A stretch of 64,000 nucleotides of DNA from Prostheceraeus crozeri (GCA_907163375.1 CAJQUW010006274.1:62001-126000), one strand, 5' to 3'. Shown: positions 12,878 to 25,014, numbered from the stretch's first letter. The notes: a model not told the origin generated them from the sequence alone. Numbers and translations are program-made.

Positions 12878-14960
12878 TAGTCCGGCAGCCAGAGCGAGTT
12901 TTTACAGGGATCGAGGCCAAAGATGTACACATTATGCCTACTACGAATCTGCGCTTTTCTGAGTTCTATCATTTGCTGTCAGACGCTATCAAAGAAAACC
13001 CATACGCACGCATGTTGTTCCAATGGGTCGCAGATTGACGTTTTTGGTTGAAATGAATTTTTCTGTTTTTTTTTGATTAAGCGAAAAGTATAAGAGTCAT
13101 AATTTTTGATATGGAATGTATTTGGGTCATTTCCTATCATTTTCATTCACCCTTGCCTATGAAGCTAGACATTCATATATGGCGAACCTCCTATTGTCGG
13201 CAAGCATAAGCATTTTGAGCAACGTAATTCCCATTGTCGATTAGAAGCCGTACACATTGATAGTATTAACAAGGTCGCCACCCTTCCGGGATTCGTGAAC
13301 CATTCCGGGATTTATGGAATATTGATAATTATTCCGGGACATGAGATTTGTTTCAATCTTTCAAATTTGAATAGCTAAATCACTTCTTAAAAGGAAGTAA
13401 TAATTGTTATGACAACGCAATATCGACTACATTTCATAGTCCAAGTGAAAAATCATTTGGGCTGGTGGGGCAGTGCCCCACCTATTGAGATGTTGTCTAA
13501 CTCAAATAACCTGAAATTTCATCCACCTTTATCTACATCCACTCCATTTGTACGACAATAACGCTAGTGAAATTCATTATTCATTTTCAAGGCTGATGGG
13601 CGCGCCCAAGCATCGAGATTGAGATGACTTTAGCGTAGTTCATTTCACGATCTGAGCGAATAGACAGAATTAACACGCGATGAATACGCTAGACAATGGG
13701 CACTCGAGAGGGATCCCGAACGCTTCTGATTGGTTAACCGTCAGTCCATCGACAGCGCGTTGTGATTCCTTTTCACTGAGAGTGTGATGTGAGGTTAGCA
13801 TCATCAGCTATCAGTTCATAAACCAGGATACAGTACCGGTCGGTACATGAGATATATTTTTTTAGTAAGTCGTAGGCTGGGCCTAACTTGTAAATTCGCT
13901 GAATGAATTCTGTAGATTTTTTATTGAAAATACCTTTTAGTCACTTAACTGATGCTGAAAAAGCCGAAGTGAAGAGATTAGGGAGGCATACTCCCAAAAA
14001 TATTGGGTTAACTCAAGACGGTTAAATCACAGAACCTTTAACCGAGAATGGTTTGTGAAGATGCAGTGGCTCACGAGGAGAAAAATAGGCTTTTTTATTT
14101 TCCTACACATGCCTACAGAGTACAGCGTTGAACGAAGCTTAAAATAATTCATAGTAAAATGTATTTATAATGTTTATTCAAATCCTGAATCATAAACGAA
14201 ATGTTGCCTCAATCGTGTAACTAAAGGCAGTGACATATACATGTAGCTAACATGTTCAATGCGTCTCATTTAGAAAATAGGATCATTTTAGACTGTTGCC
14301 AATGATTTTGGAAGAATTTCATGTTTGTACCCCACCCGGACCAAATGTCACAAGCCGACACTGAATTGAACCAATGGTTCAGCACTTCACCAATAATTTT
14401 TGACCATTGCAAATATGAATTAAATAAATACAAGAAAATCCAGTTTCAAGCATTCACCTTTCGTCTTGGAAAATTGATTTATCACTACCCCTGCATATGG
14501 CCTTTTCCCACAATAATTGACTAAAGAAAGCAAATTAAACAAAAACAAGATAGAATAATAAAGGCAAAGTCACTCAGGCAAAAAAGCAATGAACAAAGAA
14601 ATTATCTTCGAACATATTTACATTAGGCTTCGATTATTTAATTTCAAGAGCCTTAATAGCACGTAGACTTTCTGGCAACTGATCAGGATTGATGTTTTTC
14701 ACGAAACTGCTCTCTATAATTGGACGGGAAAACGTAAGCACACCTGTAGGCGATTATTAATTACTCTTCCAGAGGTAGTAGGTTGAACGTGGCATGCATT
14801 CAAGTGTTATACTAAACGCATGATGTTATTCTCGCATCATTGGTTCGCAACTCGGAATGCCTAAACCCATCTGTAATGATATCATAGGCAATGAGTCTGG
14901 AACGCAAGATGTGATTCTTAACTCAAATTTTCATCACATATCTTGTGATATCAGTGTAAA

Positions 14961-15560
14961 ACAGCGACAATGTACTGCGCGAATTCGGGAAATTCCTTCG
15001 TGATGCTTCCGTCTTGTCTGAATTGACGAAGGCCGCACAGTTATCGGACAACGAGAAGGACCTCGACACAATGTTTTACAAACTGCTGCCCGGTGATGAT
15101 GTTGATTATTCTAACTTGTGGTTTGTTGTTGACAGGATTTCTTCAATTGAGCCATGGTCAACGAATCTTTTCGTTGAACAGTGACGTCGAAGGTGCACCT
15201 TCTCCCTGAGAATTGGATCTCATGGGATTATCAAAGATCAAATTTTGTCCGTTGGAAGTGACCAAAATGTTAATATAAATTCAGATATGCTGAATACCAA
15301 ACGGCGATGTCACATCGCATATACAAAGAGGAACTTGAAATAAGGAAGAGGCAAAATGTACAGGCAGAAAAAAGGAAAATGGATAAGGAAGAAGTGGAAG
15401 TTCTTAAGAGGCGGAAGGATTTTATGTCGTCTGACATCCAGAAGTTAGAAGAGAAGGCATATACTTAGGCCAAAGAAGCTAGTGTCAATGGGTCAACTGC
15501 GCTATTTCAAGAGGCTCATGCGCTTACAGATAGAGCCAATCACTGTAGGAAGCAGTGTTG
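14961..15560 (+). pseudogene. Decayed frame with charged coiled coil, unidentified
   Basis: An open stretch at about 14961-15183 reads FGKFLRDASVLSELTKAAQL and continues with LDTMFYKLLPGDD and LWFVVDRISS. After a stop and a frame change there is a Lys/Glu-rich helix at about 15300-15470 (ELEIRKRQNVQAEKRK, RRKDFMSSDIQKLEEKAY). An in-frame stop is followed by more helical text with EAHALTDRANHC. The amino-acid pattern is clearly protein-like, so this was once coding. I do not recognise the family. It may be the gene of the surrounding hAT-like element or a captured host fragment. Confidence 0.45.
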
Positions 15561-15636
15561 AAGTTTCAGAAAGAAATTGAAGCGAAAAGACGATGCACAC
15601 ATAAGCTATTGTTGTGATTCATTTTCTACTCTAAAG

Positions 15637-16046
15637 CAGTGTTGCGGTAGCGGTGATTTCGAGTGGAAGCGGGAGCGGGAGCGGGAGCACTGAAAACTGG
15701 TGCTTCCGCTTCTGAGTTCTGACTGTATTATTGTTTACATACTTGTATAGTGTAGACCTATCGTAAAATATCATGCGATGTTTTGTTTCTATAATTGATT
15801 TTGTAATTTATATGAACAGAAAGCTGAAAAAAACACAGTAGAAAAGGAGAAAGTAAATCTTTATTACCGTAGGTATTCTAAAATAAGCTCAATTATCAAA
15901 TTTGAGAGGCTATCGGTATACATGCATGTAGAGGCCCAATATGACACTGACAGGAGCTTGGATGTAATGTTCCAGTCTGAAGCGCTTCCGGTAGGCCTGG
16001 AATCGGAAGCGGAAGCGATGGAAATGCGATCGCTTTCGCAAACCTG
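15637..16046. mobile_element. 410-bp hAT MITE with exact 8-bp duplication
   Basis: It starts CAGTGTTGCGGTAGCGG and its right end, read inward, starts CAGGTTTGCGAAAGCG. CTCTAAAG flanks it at 15629-15636 and 16047-16054. GGAAGCGGGAGC-type hexamer repeats sit inside both ends in opposite orientation. The frame at 15922-16128 lies across the right end and is not a gene. Confidence 0.9.
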
Positions 16047-16254
16047 CTCTAAAGAACTTAATAACTTTTCCTATATGCGGTTCGCAATAATTGCTTTAAG
16101 TCAGTTATTATTCATCAAATTTTCGTAGTTTTTATATGCAGTGTTGATAGACTTAATCGACTTGTTTTCTGTGTATTGTTTATATTAACAGTAATGGTGA
16201 CGATTACACAATTATACACTACGTAATTATACAAAAGTTTTGTCATCTCATGTA

Positions 16255-17640
16255 GTATTCATCACAAGTTATATCCATGCAAGACAAAATGTTGGCGAAT
16301 TATGACCGACATCAATATGGGTTTAGACCTCATTCGTCAACCCAGTGTGCAACTGCTGCCCTTCATGAAGCCATGACAAGTTATCTTGATCGTCTAGATA
16401 CATGTGGCTTCGTTATAATAACGTATGATTACTCGAAAGCGTTCGACCGGCTGAGCACAAGCTTGATTATTCAGCGCCTGAGTCATTGCAACTTTCCTCC
16501 TGCTTTTATCTCATGGATTTTCAGTTACTTGTCTAATAGGTGGCAATGTGTGCGTATCGGCGAGAATGACAGTTCCTTTACTCAAGTAACGTCGGGTGTG
16601 CCAAAGGGCTCTGTCATAGGCCCCTATCTGTATGCTTTGACTACTGCCTCTTATCGAAACATTCAGGATGAAAGTACACTCGTTAAGTATGCAGATGACA
16701 CAACTCTGTGCTTTCCGCTATTCAATGATGGCAACTCCCATATAGAATCTGAGCATCAACATCTATTGGAGTGGTCAAATGAGATGTGCTTACAGATGAA
16801 CTTTTCCAAATGCAAGTAAATTGTCATCAAAAAGAAAAATTGTGCAGTATCTTTGGATATATCAAATGCCACGAAATGTGACGCTATCTGTATACTTGGT
16901 GTCTGGTTCAACAATAAAGGTGACTGGACAACACATGTCGAGAAGACTACAAGGTCAGCCTCAAGACGACTATATGCACTTCGCATGTTAAAACCATGCT
17001 TAAGTTGGAAACATCTTCGGCAAGTTTATTACGTTTTTGTGAGAAGTCTCTTAGAATATTGTAGTCCAGTCTTTATCGGTATTTCAAAAAGCAACTCTGT
17101 CAAGCTTGGAAAGATCCAAAAAAGATTTCACAAAATTCTTTGTGGAAAAGACTGTGTTTCAGATGCATGTGCCTGTCTCTCTAGCTTGGATGATCGTCGA
17201 CTTACAATATCACCAAAGTTTTTGAGACAAATAATGAATCCAGACCATATTCTCCACCATCTGCTCCCGCCAATCTCTTCTTCTGGAAGGTTCATTATTC
17301 CACAGCGAAAGACAACTCGACGAAGTGGCTCATTTTTTCTACGTATCTGCAGTCTGTATAGTTCTAGAGTATTCCAGCGGTGATCTGTTTTCCCCTTCTT
17401 TTCGTTTGATTTGTGCATGTGACTTACCTGTGAATGTATTTACTTTTATCTTGCTCTGATGAATTTGTATTTTTATTGATTTCATATGATATTGTGAATA
17501 CTCAATTGTAAAAAACGATTTCCATTCCATTCGAAATACAAGCATATTATTATTATATCTGTATCGGCACATATTATTTCTAATAAAATGCTCCACTCAT
17601 GAAAACGCATATGATAATAGCAATAAAAACATCGCGATAA
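16255..17640 (+). mobile_element. 5'-truncated LINE of the jockey/CR1 kind
   Basis: Only the 3' half of a non-LTR retrotransposon is present, starting abruptly in the RT domain near 16255. It ends in an AT-rich tail near 17590-17640 that holds several AATAAA-like strings. No endonuclease or ORF1 lies upstream. It lies inside the hAT-like element at 13271-18000 and is therefore younger than it. No target duplication could be fixed. Confidence 0.75.
16277..17383 (+). pseudogene. Non-LTR reverse transcriptase, C-terminal two thirds
   Basis: The RT copies element RNA into DNA at the insertion site. Visible motifs in order are QYGFRPHSSTQ, motif A TYDYSKAFDRL, the block GVPKGSVIGP, and the catalytic motif KYADDTTLCF. 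The thumb and connection region follows (LGVWFNNKGDW, RSLLEYCSPVF). A single in-frame TAA at 16817-16819 separates the two open parts (16277-16816 and 16853-17383 are in the same frame). The copy is therefore a recent-looking but dead fragment lacking its N-terminal half. The jockey/CR1 placement is judged from motif style only. Confidence 0.85.
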
Positions 17641-18461
17641 TAGTCAGCTGATAACATAATCAATATACCTTTCTAGTGCAAAGCATCCATGTAAATCATT
17701 TAAGAAATAGACGCCCTGGAACCTCTAATAAAAATAAAGCAGTAAAGTCAGGCACCTACATGCATTGGATCTCCTTGAAATTTTTGTTTGACTCATGAGA
17801 TGACAGTTATCTTTCTATCATCAATAAAATAATTTCGTTCTTTATTCTTCACGTGCTAATTAAGCAGCAATTAAGTTAATTGTACATATACAACTACAAA
17901 TAAAGCTGCGATTATTTTATGTGGTATTGGACATCATTTATGACTCCGGGAAATCAGGGATATTTCCGGGATTTGGATTTTGGAATTGGGTGGCAACCCT
18001 GTATTAATAACACACACACACACATGGTAGGAAATGACCAGGAGACACTCCATGTCAAAAAACATGACTCTGGGCTTAGTACTTTTCGCTTTATCAGAGA
18101 AAACATAGAAAATCTCATATTTACCAATAAAACTGCAATGTGCGTACAGTTGGATTAACTTTTCTCTGATCGTGTCTGACAAAAAGAGGAACCGGATAGA
18201 ATTCAGCAGAAGCTCAGATGAGAAGTAGGCATAGGATGCATGTCACTCTGAAAATCTCATTTTCGACCTCGTCACCAACTGAAACCCGTTCTGGCGGCCG
18301 GACAATACATTTAGTTGTTCAGTAAACGGACATCAATTCGAAGTATTCCTTTATGAACTCAATCAGTATTCGTATTTTGTGGGATTTCGACCAGTATGGT
18401 ATTAGTCTTTGTTTCTGAATTATTTCAAACAAGAGAACGGAATGCTACTAATGATGTGAAG

Positions 18462-19111
18462 TTAACCCTACTAATCAGGGTGAAACTCTTCCCGTGCGAA
18501 GCAATTGCTTACATGGATACTAAGTATTGAACCATTGAACTCATTGCCGCACTATCGCTGAATTCAATGCAGCTATATATGCCTTTTTTACCAGTACCGG
18601 GTTGCAATGCTGCTGAACACCTCTTTCTTTGAAAAATAATAGATTAGCAAGCTCCACTTAACATCTTCAAATATCCTAACAAATGAATTTTACTCCTCTA
18701 TGAATTAAGTGATCTAGTTATATGAATCACTTTAAAAAGAAATGAGCTTGCGAATATTGATAATAGTTCACCAACTCGCTCATGGTTCACCAACCACGCT
18801 AATGTCAACCAAGAGGTCGAATTTTAAAGCTATTTCAAATTTTGAGTAATGCATCATTTGATTAGGCATAGTCTACATTTTCAGAATTTCAGTAAACGGC
18901 TTATTGGGACAGACACTTAGGAAATTCTTTTGTTTGTACTATTTATATGATTGAATTTTAAGTTTTTTAATTTAAGTCGACTCTTTACATCATCAATGTC
19001 AGTCCTAGTGGTATAAATGAATAAAATGCTTTTTATATATTGAGGTATATTCAAATTGATCTAACTATAGATTTTGCGGTTTCACCCTCGGTTTCCACAT
19101 TAGTAGGTTAC
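18462..19111. mobile_element. piggyBac-like MITE
   Basis: The left end is TTAACCCTACTAATC. The right end, read inward, is GTAACCTACTAAT, so about 10 bp of terminal repeat follow a TTAA on the left and a decayed TTAC on the right. A second inverted pair lies just inside (AGGGTGAAAC against GTTTCACCCT). Between the ends (650 bp) I see no coding sequence. The assignment rests on the TTAACCCT style of end. Confidence 0.55.
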
Positions 19112-20107
19112 TTCATAATTGTGTTTTGATATTTGAAGAAATTAGAGCAGAACTTGCCAATGAAAGCATTTTTCAAAAAGGTGTTGGGCAGGCAGCAAGG
19201 CTGCCCGAGACTACATTTTCTAATAACCATTGAGTAAGGGGGAAAAGTGGAAACTCAAATGAAAAAAATATCACAAAACCGTTCCATATTTTGCATGAGA
19301 GTTAATTTGGACATCACGTTAACTGGACATCGCATTTGCTGCACCACTGGCTGACGGGGCTAGGTCTGTAATTGAGTCTGGAGATGAATGCTACTTTTAA
19401 TTACGTCCGATGACTCCGTTAATGAGCAGCATGATTGATTTTCTATTCATGAGATTCGGTTATCTAAGTATGTGTTAGACTCCGTGATATCGGTTCTTGC
19501 TTTCGTTATTAACTGCATATGAGAATGATATTTTAAAGATCCTTTCGGACACAGTTAATTATCAGAAAAATTGAGATAAACATGAAATAGGCATCTCGCA
19601 CTTTGGTCGCTGTGGCTGCATTGTATTTTTACGTGATTGTTCAACTACTAACTGAGATGATGCATGCAAAAATTTAATGCAGTTAGTGTTAATAATAGAT
19701 TTATGTAAATATTGCAATCACTATTATGTCACTTGATATGGTAGAGCACAATTTCACGCAATTATCTACTAGCAATTTTTACACTACAAAATCAGAGCAG
19801 TGCAGTAATCAGCAATAATATGTCTTCTTTGTAACATTTCTTTTCAGTTTATCAAAAGCGAAAATTTGATTTTTACCGGAATTGCAACAAAAGAAAAAGA
19901 TTGTATATATGATGTTGACTAGAATGGAAATTGACTCAAAGTCACGGCACATCCGGGGGAACGAAGTGGGGTCATGGATCACCATTGGAAAGCTTAGAAT
20001 TGCACATGTAACTGGTTCTAGCCCAATGACGCAGACGTTGACAAGTTTATCTAAGTGAAAATGTGTGCGATTTTTGTTCCACTAGTGTGTATTGCATGAG
20101 ACTTAAT
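19112..20107. other. No gene seen
   Basis: No supported frame, RNA gene or element boundary lies here. Confidence 0.45.
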
Positions 20108-20644
20108 TTAACCCTCAAGGTTTCAACGGTTTGGACTTAGCGTAAAGGTTCAACGTGTTACATTTTGTTTAATGACATTAATGCAAATTATGTGTTTTTT
20201 AAATGCTTTCAAATCATCCTGTAGGTCAAGATATGATATCTATATCATATATGCGGGATGTTTGTGTCTCCAAGCATCGATTTCTACTATTATACTCGTT
20301 ATTACGTCATAAATCAATATAATACATTACTACATGTAAAACTGTTTTCATAGATTAATTAAATTTTTTGTTAAATATGCTATAGGATATACACTCATAA
20401 GTAATGAAAGCTCCATGTATGTAATTAAATGTCACTTCATTAGTATGCAGATTACACCGGGATAGAGTTCCAATTGCACATAACATGTGCAAATACATGT
20501 ATAATTCGATTTGGTAGGTATGCATCATAGTTGCCACTGCTGCGCTATTTCGATGTTTTCCGCGCTATTGCGCTCTTTTTGAGTGATGCTGCGCTAATTT
20601 GATGCCCAAGCTAAAAAAATGATAGACGTGATATCTCTAAGATA

Positions 20645-22178
20645 CAGATTGTTTCATAAAAAATGGATCACCCTTAAAGATCGCCTTAACTTCAACTTTG
20701 TCTAACTCCGCCAAACTTGAACGAATTTCTCTGAAATTTGGAAGATATGTCAGTTGTGCTAACTAATATCATTGTTGGAAATTTCAAGCATGAATACTGA
20801 GTTGTTTTCCTGTTATAGATAAAAAGTAGTAGATAATTTGATCTTCATTTAGCAATGTTACACAAAATCATACCTCACTCTTATAAAATTACATTTGTTT
20901 CCTTTGTTATGTAATATGTTGTTCTACAAGCCAAAAGCTATCAAGCAAAACAAAAATAAAGAAAATCGGTCAATCAGAGCCAGTATAGCACCATTATTCA
21001 TCAACAATAATGCAACTGCTACATGTGATTAACTGGACTTCATGTTCCATAGCTTCCTGACTTCGTTGCGGTGGTGTTGGCAGCACTCCTGATTGCTTTC
21101 AGCTAGAAATCTATCTCTTACCGGTTGAAAACAATACAAGGCACAAATGAACAATAACGAGATCGCATTCACAAAAGGCAATTCACAAAATAGGGCTCTG
21201 GCCGTCCACGCAAAACATCCAAACGTAGAGACCGCCTAATTTTGAGATTTGTTAAAGTTGTTAAAGTCTCTCGTTAACTGAGATGGCTGCACTAGACTCG
21301 TCTATTTCTAAGTCCACTATTCGTAGAAGACTTATTGAGTCGAATTTCAAGAGCTGTAAGAGGCCCTCTCAGATCGAATTATCAGATCAGCATACAAAAA
21401 GACGTCTCAGATGGGCAATGAGTCTTTGTCACTGGCTAAATCAATGGGATCGGGTTGTCTGGTCTGATGAGGCATCAGTCCGTCTGAAGGATAGTGATGG
21501 TCGATTGAGATTATGGATAAAATCTGATCAGGAAATTCCGAGACATCTACATCGTCCCCGGGTACAAGGTGGTGCGACTCTACTGATTTGGGCTGGCATT
21601 TGGACCAATGGCCGCTCTGAACTTCACATACAGCAAGGAACCATGAATTCTGAACGCTGTGTGAATGTTTTACGAATGAACATTGGCCAAATGACAGATC
21701 AACTTGGTGATCCATCGACTTGGTTATTTATGGATGATAATGCTACGTGTCACAGGAGTAGTAGAGTCAACTTATGCAAGTCTCAGTTAGGGCTTAGGAC
21801 ATTATCTTGGCCAGCTTGTTCTCCTGGTCTGAATCCCATAGAAAATGTATGGAGTATTCTAAAACGTAACGTTCGTCGTTCACTGCTACCTAAAGATGGC
21901 GTATCACAACTTTCGTCATTGTTAAAAAGAGAGTGGAGAAAGTTAGATCAGTCAAAAATCAGCGATATTATCGAATTGGTAATGTCATTGACAATAAGGG
22001 TAGGGCCACAAAATATTAGCTTCTTAAGAACCGTTGCTGTATCATAGCTTATCAGATTATATAAGGACATTTAAATATATTAGGGACATGAAATAACATG
22101 AAAAATGCTTTCTGTATCATACTTATGTTTTATTTAGTCAAATTTTAGGATGATCCACTTTTTATGAAACGGACTGTG
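20645..22178 (+). mobile_element. Tc1/mariner element (Tc1-like)
   Basis: TA dinucleotides flank it at 20643-20644 and 22179-22180. The inverted ends share GTTTCATAAAAA then GGATCA, with a 2-bp length difference at the very tip. The 1534-bp length suits the family. The related sequence at 51.9 kb lacks this insert and reads through the TA site, which shows the empty target directly. Confidence 0.9.
21283..22047 (+). pseudogene. Tc1-like transposase, DD34E
   Basis: This cut-and-paste transposase acts on the ends at 20645 and 22178. The 254-residue open frame holds the tail of the DNA-binding region (SKSTIRRRLIES) and the whole catalytic core. The first Asp is in VVWSDEASVRL, the second in FMDDNATCH, and the Glu is in SPGLNPIENVW, with 34 residues between the last two, which is the DD34E spacing. 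The linker motif GSGRPRKTSKRRDRL lies upstream in another frame (about 21193-21240). A single-base shift near 21262 thus cuts off the helix-turn-helix part, which is itself poorly preserved. The family is normally about 340 residues. The catalytic half is well preserved, so the copy is not very old, but it is not functional. Confidence 0.9.
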
Positions 22179-22844
22179 TATTATTGTACATGAGTTCTTC
22201 ATTTATTCATTTGATTGCCGGGGTACGTTCACTAATTTTTCAAGTTTCCAAATCTATTTCTACAGTATTGTTGATTGAAATACCATGTGAGATTATTTTG
22301 TAGCAAAATGACATCAATTTTACCTGCAAGAAGATCAGCATTATTGTTTCTACTGAATTCGCCATATGTGCGTGAGAATGGATGATTTTAATTCTAGCAA
22401 TTACAGAGTGTAACAATATGACAAATTGAAAATTCTAATTTGACAACTATAATTTGATTTGTGTTACAACAAACTGAAAAGTATAATGACGATTCCTTGA
22501 AGTTTCTTCCATGCGAATTTCCCTCAAATATTTTCGATAAACAAATCAATGAACAACGGTCGGCATTCGATGCATTTTTTGAAGCATGCAAGGAGTCCCC
22601 GAACTTCTGTATCAAGGTATTTCAGCATTAGATCATTGGAGCCAATTCATAATTCAGAGAAATATCTCCAATGTGAAAGTACTCTCATCCACACTCTTCT
22701 CATTAATTTGATTTCATTATGCAGCTACATTCATCGTCGGTTTTCTGAAACCAGAGGTCATCACGGTATCTCAAGATATCAAGCTGAAATTCCTCGGATT
22801 GTGAAATGAAATATAATCAACTGTCCGAGCATCAGCTTATACAG

Positions 22845-23534
22845 TAGTTCGGCGGTCAGAGCGAGTTTCTGCAGGAACCGAGGGCGAAAATGAGATTTCC
22901 ACAGAAAGATGTGGCTACTACGAATCTGCGCGTCTGCCGAGTTCTACGTGGTTCCTTTGTTGTCAGACTGGGTCAAAGAAAAACATACATTAATCCAATG
23001 CGAGGCAGATTGCAGTTGGGTTGAAGTGAATTTTTCTATGTTTTCGCTTATTAAGGGAAAAATGATAAGTCTAGAGCCACTAAGTTTGACATAGAATGTC
23101 TTCAGGTCATTTTCTATTATGTGCATGTGTTATCATCATGCTTCTGATCGTCAATGTATGCGAGAATGTGGTTTATTGTGGATTAAATTGCTCAAAATAC
23201 TTGTGTTTGCCGACATTGGGAGGCTCGCCAAATCTGAATATGTTAAGCTTTATAGAGAGGAGTGCATGAACATGATAGAAAATGACCTGAAGACATTCCA
23301 TGTCAAGAATTATGATTCTGGACCTAGTACTTTCCGTTTAATCAGAGAAAACATAGAAAATTTCATTTTGACCAAACACTGCAATCTGTCCCATTATTAA
23401 CATGTGTTTTCCTTTGATCCTGTCTGACAAGAAGAGGAACCAAGCAAGACTCGGCAGACGCATGGACTCGTGGTAGCCACATCATTTTGTGAAAGTCTCA
23501 TTCCCAGCAGAGGCTCGCTCTGGCTACCAAACTA
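22845..23534. mobile_element. Fold-back element copy B
   Basis: The left arm (22845-23127) and right arm (23266-23534) are long inverted repeats of about 270-280 bp around a 138-nt loop. The tips read TAGTTCGGCGGTCAGAGCGAG and, from the other side, TAGTTTGGTAGCCAGAGCGAG. The frames at 22909-23094, 22944-23126 and 23119-23400 are arm or loop sequence and not genes. A few dozen bases beyond the right tip also resemble the sequence beyond copy A, so the true element may be longer. The superfamily is unknown. Confidence 0.8.
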
Positions 23535-24338
23535 TTTTCATTGGAGACAAGTTCGAAGGTATCTTGAATATCTCAGTGTATTCTAGACAGCTCGATTTCA
23601 CTGTCAAGTCAGGAAATTCTATGTAAAGTTGACGGAAAGACTTCTCCACTATCTTCCACCAGGCAATCGACTTCTCTGTGCGATGATATTTTTGGATCCA
23701 GCAACCGAATTCAGTTAATGGAAGAGGCCAAACGTGCGGATAAAACTGCAGTGGAACTGGATAAGCGCAAATTGAAGTTACCTAGACGATGCTCATCCCG
23801 CCAGCATCTGAGAAGGCATGCTCAAACGGATCAGTAGCATGATCCATAGACAGTTTGAGACAAATCTTCTTGATATCATGGACGCTTGAATGACATCATT
23901 CTATCCAAAGAACATTGTTTTAAATTACATTTGAAGTTCTTGTTTTTTAAATGCATTTTTCAGATTGTATTTTTGTCATCCAGTAGATACTTTGTTCTTC
24001 AACAATTTTTCTTAGTTTTAAAATGCATAAGTTGCATGAAATTAAGTTCGTATGTTAAGTGAGTATTTTTTGGAGGTAAGTAGGTGTAATCTACTAATGT
24101 CACTTACATAATGTAACGTACAGGTATATATACATAGCTGTATACGGACATAGGTAAACTTTGACATATTTCGGCATTTTTTAACTTAACCGATTGTCTA
24201 GAGTGGCTGCGCTATTTTTCTTAGCCTGCGCTCTTATGATTTTCTCGAGTGGCAACTATGGTATACATGTACGTTTCTGGGTTCAACATCGATATTTGCT
24301 TGATTTATCGATCACACGCCGAAAGGCAAACACTTTTC

Positions 24339-25014
24339 TTAACAACGCAACGGTGTACAGGACAAACCGGTGCAGCATGAGTCACAGAATGACCTCGTCT
24401 TGCGTTTGCATGAGCATCTTTCATTGATCGGTCGTCGTGAGCGGATCATTGTAGGAACCGGTTCTGAGACATGATATCCGACCTGAGACGCTGCTTGTCG
24501 AATATGTGCTTGGAGAGAATTTCGGGAACATTGCAGACACTTTTCGGCAAAGGGTTTTGCGAGTTGGAATGCCAAATCTTTCAAATATGCTTGAAATATA
24601 TGTAATATTGAATAATATGCAATTATAGATGAAGGATGTACGGTGCTCCTTGCTCGTTGTCTAAGAATGTCTCATCTTCACGCAATCGCTGTGGATAAGG
24701 TAGCTTAATTTTAGTACATGATTCCCTTTGGATTGTTCAGATCAGGATAATTCTCATCGGCGACACTCATCTGATTCACTTGAATTGTCACTATCACTGC
24801 CGTAAAGAAGAATATCTCCCTCGTCGTCAATTGTCGGCAATAGGCCTACATCCTGATTTTCGGTGGCTGTTGTCATCAAGTCTTCCGCATTGTCCTCAGG
24901 ATCATCTTAATCAGACACAGAATCATTTGGACTATCTCCTGAGACTTCATTAGCTATATTTAAGGCGTCACACGCCTGTAAAAATGTCATTCGACGTGAT
25001 CTATCGGTGGTCAT
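24339..25014 (-). pseudogene. piggyBac transposase remnant, internally deleted
   Basis: The N-terminal part starts at an ATG at 25014 (MTTDRSRRMTFLQACDALNI) and runs into an acidic Asp/Ser/Glu stretch (ILLYGSDSDNSSESDE) typical of piggyBac N termini, with one in-frame stop. The C-terminal part (24339-24584) has the spaced cysteines of the piggyBac zinc-binding tail (RCSCKRKTRSFCDSCCTG). The DDD catalytic core is missing between them. The hAT-like element begins just beyond the C-terminal part. Assignment as piggyBac is supported by the matching TTAA-flanked ends around it. Confidence 0.6.

Larger units (their letters stand above)
13271..18000. mobile_element. hAT-like element nested in fold-back copy A
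   Basis: The left end AAGGTCGCCACCC and the right end GGGTGGCAACCCT are inverted repeats. CCGGGAT or CCGGGAA motifs repeat just inside both ends. The flanks are GTATTAAC (13263-13270) and GTATTAAT (18001-18008), a 7/8 match of the length typical for hAT. No intact hAT transposase was found. Inside are a decayed coiled-coil frame near 15 kb, a hAT MITE (15637-16046) and a truncated LINE (16255-17640). The interval 13300-14950 shows nothing recognisable. Confidence 0.75.
12878..18305. mobile_element. Fold-back element copy A, split by a 4.7-kb insertion
   Basis: The left piece (12878-13262) starts TAGTCCGGCAGCCAGAGCGAG. It resembles the reverse complement of the loop and right arm of copy B at 22845-23534. 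The right piece (18009-18305) matches the right arm of copy B, with shared text such as AGTACTTTTCGCTTTATCAG. The two pieces are separated by the hAT-like element at 13271-18000, whose target duplication lies exactly at the junctions. The short frames in both pieces (12826-13038, 17919-18158) lie within or across the arms and are not taken as genes. The superfamily is unknown; no flanking duplication was recognised. Confidence 0.7.
20526..24260. mobile_element. hAT-like element nested in piggyBac
   Basis: The terminal repeats are CATAGTTGCCACT at the left and AGTGGCAACTATG at the right, an exact 13-bp inverse. The flanks are GTATGCAT (20518-20525) and GTATACAT (24261-24268), a 7/8 target duplication. 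Subterminal GCGCTATTT and GCGCTCTT motifs recur at both ends. It contains a Tc1 element (20645-22178) and fold-back copy B (22845-23534). No intact transposase is visible. A Lys/Glu-rich fragment near 23700-23800 (MEEAKRADKTAVELDKRKLK) is unassigned. A related end fragment lies inverted at 51600-52035. Confidence 0.8.

Noticed and set aside
12826-13038. Plus-strand frame as a gene
   Set aside because: It runs into the arm of fold-back copy A; the equivalent stretch of copy B is open in different frames.
15922-16128. 68-residue frame
   Set aside because: It crosses the right end and target duplication of the hAT MITE at 15637-16046.
22909-23400. Frames on both strands as small genes
   Set aside because: They are the two arms and loop of fold-back copy B.
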